Source: an uncultured Prevotella sp.
GTDB lineage: Bacteria > Bacteroidota > Bacteroidia > Bacteroidales > Bacteroidaceae
Assembly: GCA_902477645.1 (NCBI GenBank)
Contig: CABSIA010000142.1
Coordinates: forward strand, 1 to 7,886
Direction of reading: 5' to 3'
Length of the DNA stretch: 7,886 nucleotides
This document shows, one piece after another, positions 6,208 to 7,886 of the stretch. Position 1 is the first letter of the stretch. Each line of letters begins with the position of its first letter. The notes under the pieces are model-generated. The model saw only the letters and a program-made list of their open reading frames with translations, had not been told where the DNA came from and ran no database searches. The position numbers and the translations under genes were made by a program.

Positions 6208-7092
6208 TTATTGGTTATCTATACTATCCACGCACATTGTATCGGCAACAACAACTTCCTTCTCGTTGTCTTGATTATAAGAATAAAAACGGGCCTCCAA
6301 TCGTTTGACATCCTCGTCTGTCAATTGAATATCACCATTTTCCTCATAATAAGAAAGCAACCATGCTGCACCCCATTTGGAAAGTAAAGCATGCTTCTCT
6401 GCCTCCAAATAATAGTGAGCTTTCAGCCTTTTGTTGGTATCGTTATCTTTCTCAAAAACGCTGTATATTCTCCCCAGCATGCTATATGCCATTGGAATTT
6501 TATCTGCTATCTGTTTTAACTTGTTTTTGTCAGGTCGAAGTTCCCAATTACTATTGCGCATCGTCTGTAAAACGGAGGCAAAATCGCTGCCATTATCCGC
6601 AGCCATTTGAATCGTCTCAAATCCTCCAACGGTATCTCCACATTCTACACTGACAATTCCGCACATGGCAAGTGCGTCAGGGTTATCCATAGCATTGAGT
6701 ATTGTCTGAATGGAATCTTTTCCAGCTCTTAGCTCACTGTTGCTTAAATTTATGATGTCAAAGCATCGTTTGTATACGTCTTCATCAGAAAGGCGGGCAA
6801 AGTACTTTTCCTCTTTATCAATGGCTCCTACTTCATTTGCTTGTTTGACCATGTACATCATTCCAAGAAAATCCTTCTTTACACCGATACCGTCTCTATA
6901 GCAATCCGCCAGCTGCAAAAAAGCCTGCCCGTCTCCCCATCTGGCTTTCTCTACAAGTGCGTCAAATTTTTCTTTGTCATCGGATGTCTGCACAAGTTCT
7001 TTGGATTTTACATCTGTAACGCCATCTGTCAGTTGCTGGTCAGAGCAGCAGACAAACAATGCCGTCATTGCCATAAAAATGCATTTCTTCAT
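6208..7092 (-). CDS. Sel1-repeat (TPR-like) putative lipoprotein
   Basis: The protein has 294 residues. The N-terminus MKKCIFMAMTALFVCCSDQQ looks like a lipoprotein signal peptide, with Cys15 or Cys16 followed by Ser-Asp, although the lipobox is not canonical. The best Sel1-type repeat is at ~43-88: a helix pair with GDGQAFLQLADCYRDGIGVKKD then MMYMVKQANEVG. Weaker repeat-like helix pairs occur at ~139-170 (ALAMCGIVSVECGD, GGFETIQMAADNG) and ~200-252 (MAYSMLGRIYSVF, AHYYLEAEKHALLSKWGAAWLLSYY). Sel1/TPR solenoids usually serve as protein-protein adaptors; no catalytic motif is seen. The acidic tail (273-294) is probably disordered. The gene is convergent with the peptide transporter and shares its terminator. 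No TAnnTTTG box was found upstream. Function and partner are unknown. Confidence 0.88.
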   Translation of the reverse strand: MKKCIFMAMTALFVCCSDQQLTDGVTDVKSKELVQTSDDKEKFDALVEKARWGDGQAFLQLADCYRDGIGVKKDFLGMMYMVKQANEVGAIDKEEKYFARLSDEDVYKRCFDIINLSNSELRAGKDSIQTILNAMDNPDALAMCGIVSVECGDTVGGFETIQMAADNGSDFASVLQTMRNSNWELRPDKNKLKQIADKIPMAYSMLGRIYSVFEKDNDTNKRLKAHYYLEAEKHALLSKWGAAWLLSYYEENGDIQLTDEDVKRLEARFYSYNQDNEKEVVVADTMCVDSIDNQ

Positions 7093-7108
7093 TTATATTT
7101 CTTATTTT

Positions 7109-7121
7109 ATTGTTCAACAAT
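7109..7121. promoter_or_regulatory. 13-bp palindrome upstream of the Sel1-repeat gene, possible operator
   Basis: ATTGTTCAACAAT has perfect 6-bp arms around one central base, 17-29 bp before the ATG at 7092, near the expected transcription start. Position and symmetry fit an operator for a dimeric regulator. The sequence is AT-rich and short, so chance is a real alternative. Confidence 0.3.
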
Positions 7122-7208
7122 CATTAAATTCTGAGCGTATTGTTTTTACTTCTATGATAAGAGAGTAGTATTTGTAACCTTTCTCTATCATCTATTGCTA
7201 CATTTTAC
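7122..7208. other. AT-rich intergenic spacer, no gene seen
   Basis: With 7093-7121 and 7209-7287 this forms a 195-bp gap between the Sel1-repeat gene and the orphan frame at 7288-7509. It probably carries the promoter of the Sel1-repeat gene, but no convincing -33/-7 pair was found. No coding frame or RNA gene is visible in it. Confidence 0.5.
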
Positions 7209-7266
7209 TGAAAAAAATATCCCTTTGGTTTATTGTGCCTGTTGCCACATTAGCCAAAAGGATATT
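7209..7266 (-). terminator. Long-stem intrinsic terminator for a minus-strand transcript
   Basis: Arms 7216-7230 and 7252-7266 are inverted repeats of 15 bp with two non-matching pairs. In the minus-strand RNA one of these is a G-U wobble and the other a C-A mismatch. A short inner TGTG/CACA stem sits in the 21-nt loop. On the minus strand the stem runs into seven consecutive T residues (7217-7211), the classic layout. It lies 22 bp beyond the stop of the 7288-7509 frame and implies a real minus-strand transcript arriving from the right. Confidence 0.72.
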
Positions 7267-7287
7267 ATCTGTGCTGTCATGCAATAT

Positions 7288-7509
7288 TCAATCTTTAGGC
7301 CTTGGTGGCTGTAGCTTCCACTGCTCTATCATTCGTTTACAACCGTTAGCCACATTACGATATACAGCTGCAGTCTGGTAATGCGGGGCTTCCACATTAC
7401 CGTTTTTATCCAATGTTATCTTATTGAACAGGACGATTCTTCTACAATGGCTATGAAGTTTGTGGAACGTTTCGTGAGCGTGAGAATGGCATATACGTAG
7501 GTGTTCCAC
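7288..7509 (-). CDS. Orphan 73-residue frame, possible TonB C-terminal-domain fragment
   Basis: The only in-frame start is GTG at 7509; upstream the frame stays open to a TAG near 7565. The N-terminal third is His-rich and looks non-native (HSHAHETFHKLHSHC). Residues ~23-68 (RRIVLFNKITLDKNGNVE, then CKRMIEQWKLQPP) recall a TonB C-terminal domain: a beta strand, DKNGNV turn, helix, then a W/P segment. That resemblance is weak, and the protein lacks the signal anchor, proline-rich spacer and full domain of an energy transducer. A terminator 22 bp downstream argues that the region is transcribed. It may be a decayed 3' remnant, a small real gene, or an untranslated tail of the upstream gene. Confidence 0.35.
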   Translation of the reverse strand: MEHLRICHSHAHETFHKLHSHCRRIVLFNKITLDKNGNVEAPHYQTAAVYRNVANGCKRMIEQWKLQPPRPKD

Positions 7510-7510
7510 G

Positions 7511-7542
7511 AGGGGGCTGGATGCCCCGCTCAGGCTCCCCCT
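7511..7542. repeat. GC-rich hairpin between two minus-strand frames
   Basis: AGGGGG (7511-7516) pairs with CCCCCT (7537-7542). CTG (7517-7519) can extend the stem with CAG (7531-7533) across a bulge. A competing smaller stem is GGGGC (7513-7517) with GCCCC (7523-7527). This G/C block stands out in AT-rich surroundings. No U-tract follows on either strand. Its role is unknown. Confidence 0.45.
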
Positions 7543-7591
7543 GGTGTTTAGCCTTGAGTTAGACTACACCGAGAGCAAAAACGTTGCGTTT

Positions 7592-7886
7592 CTATTTGGA
7601 TTCTTCACAATTATTACAGCCTACAATTATTACAATTTTTAGTCCTTCAATAGATGGTTCCCCATTAAGTATCTGTTCAATGTCTATGTCGTATTCAAAG
7701 TCGAAATGTTTACCAGGGAGATAGGTTACAATTGTGTCTGTAAACAAATCCAATCCGTTGTCATCTAATCCCGTAGTCGATGGAAGTTGAGCAAAAATTT
7801 CGGGGAGGACATGAGCCTTGACGAGACCTGTCTGAGCAATGGCGATGTCTACACCATACTGACCAACAAAGCCGCGCATGGCGGCA
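7592..7886 (-). CDS. Unrecognised protein, C-terminal end (gene runs off the right edge)
   Basis: The frame is open from the window edge to a TAG at 7592-7594. An internal ATG lies at 7879, but the frame continues upstream as Ala-Ala, so the true start is probably outside. The visible 97 residues contain GQYGVDIAIAQTGLVKAHVL, an acidic middle (TTGLDDNGLDLFTDTIVTYL), and HFDFEYDIDIEQILNGEPS leading to a hydrophobic strand LKIVIIVGC and the tail NNCEESK. Alternating hydrophobic and acidic stretches suggest a folded alpha/beta or beta-rich domain. No signal peptide or catalytic motif can be judged from this fragment. I do not recognise the family. It may share a transcript with 7288-7509 that ends at the terminator at 7209-7266. 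Confidence 0.6.
   Translation of the reverse strand, partial: AAMRGFVGQYGVDIAIAQTGLVKAHVLPEIFAQLPSTTGLDDNGLDLFTDTIVTYLPGKHFDFEYDIDIEQILNGEPSIEGLKIVIIVGCNNCEESK

Noticed and set aside
5991..6308. Plus-strand frame of 105 residues crossing the end of the transporter gene
   Set aside because: It runs through the strong terminator and into the antisense of the Sel1-repeat gene; no start signal or domain supports it.
7209..7266. Reading the long inverted repeat as insertion-sequence ends
   Set aside because: The arms are only 21 bp apart with no transposase or target duplication, and the run of T on the minus strand fits a terminator better.
1..7886. tRNA, rRNA, CRISPR array, transposase, integrase or toxin-antitoxin genes
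   Set aside because: No cloverleaf, ribosomal stretch, regular spaced repeats or motifs of these proteins were seen on either strand.

Overview
The window looks like chromosomal DNA from a Bacteroidota bacterium, most likely Bacteroidales (Prevotella-like). Four things point there: a type IX secretion (T9SS) type B sorting domain, PorT/OMP_b-brl_2-style outer-membrane barrels, promoters with the Bacteroidota -7 box TAnnTTTG, and the absence of Shine-Dalgarno sites before the genes. Composition is moderate to AT-rich. There is no sign of an rRNA, tRNA, CRISPR array, transposase or phage gene.

Layout. Positions 1-1477 (minus) hold the N-terminal half of UvrA, cut by the left edge. A 124-bp gap follows with a perfect GC-rich palindrome and a short direct repeat that runs into the end of the next gene. 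Positions 1602-2330 (minus) encode a small secreted protein made of a PKD-like region and a T9SS type B C-terminal domain. A 92-bp divergent promoter region (2331-2422) separates it from a plus-strand cluster. That cluster is a LysM/periplasmic-binding-protein-like fusion (2423-3772), an outer-membrane beta-barrel protein overlapping it by one base (3772-4527), and 42 bp later a POT-family peptide transporter (4570-6102). A strong bidirectional terminator (6126-6164) closes the cluster and faces the convergent gene 6208-7092 (minus), a Sel1-repeat putative lipoprotein. Positions 7093-7886 are the least understood part. They hold an AT-rich spacer, a long terminator-like hairpin facing the minus strand (7209-7266), a 73-residue orphan reading frame resembling a piece of a TonB C-terminal domain, a GC-rich hairpin, and the C-terminal end of an unrecognised minus-strand protein cut by the right edge.

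How the parts may fit. The plus cluster reads as an envelope module: a periplasmic peptidoglycan-binding protein with a ligand-binding-like fold, a small barrel in the outer membrane, and an inner-membrane peptide importer. Its divergent neighbour is a T9SS cargo. A link between peptidoglycan sensing, outer-membrane function and peptide uptake is inference from position only. No clearly new defence, mobile or biosynthetic system is visible. The best leads are the LysM/PBP-barrel pair, the palindrome/repeat that appears to have altered the end of the T9SS cargo gene, and the unexplained minus-strand unit at the right edge.
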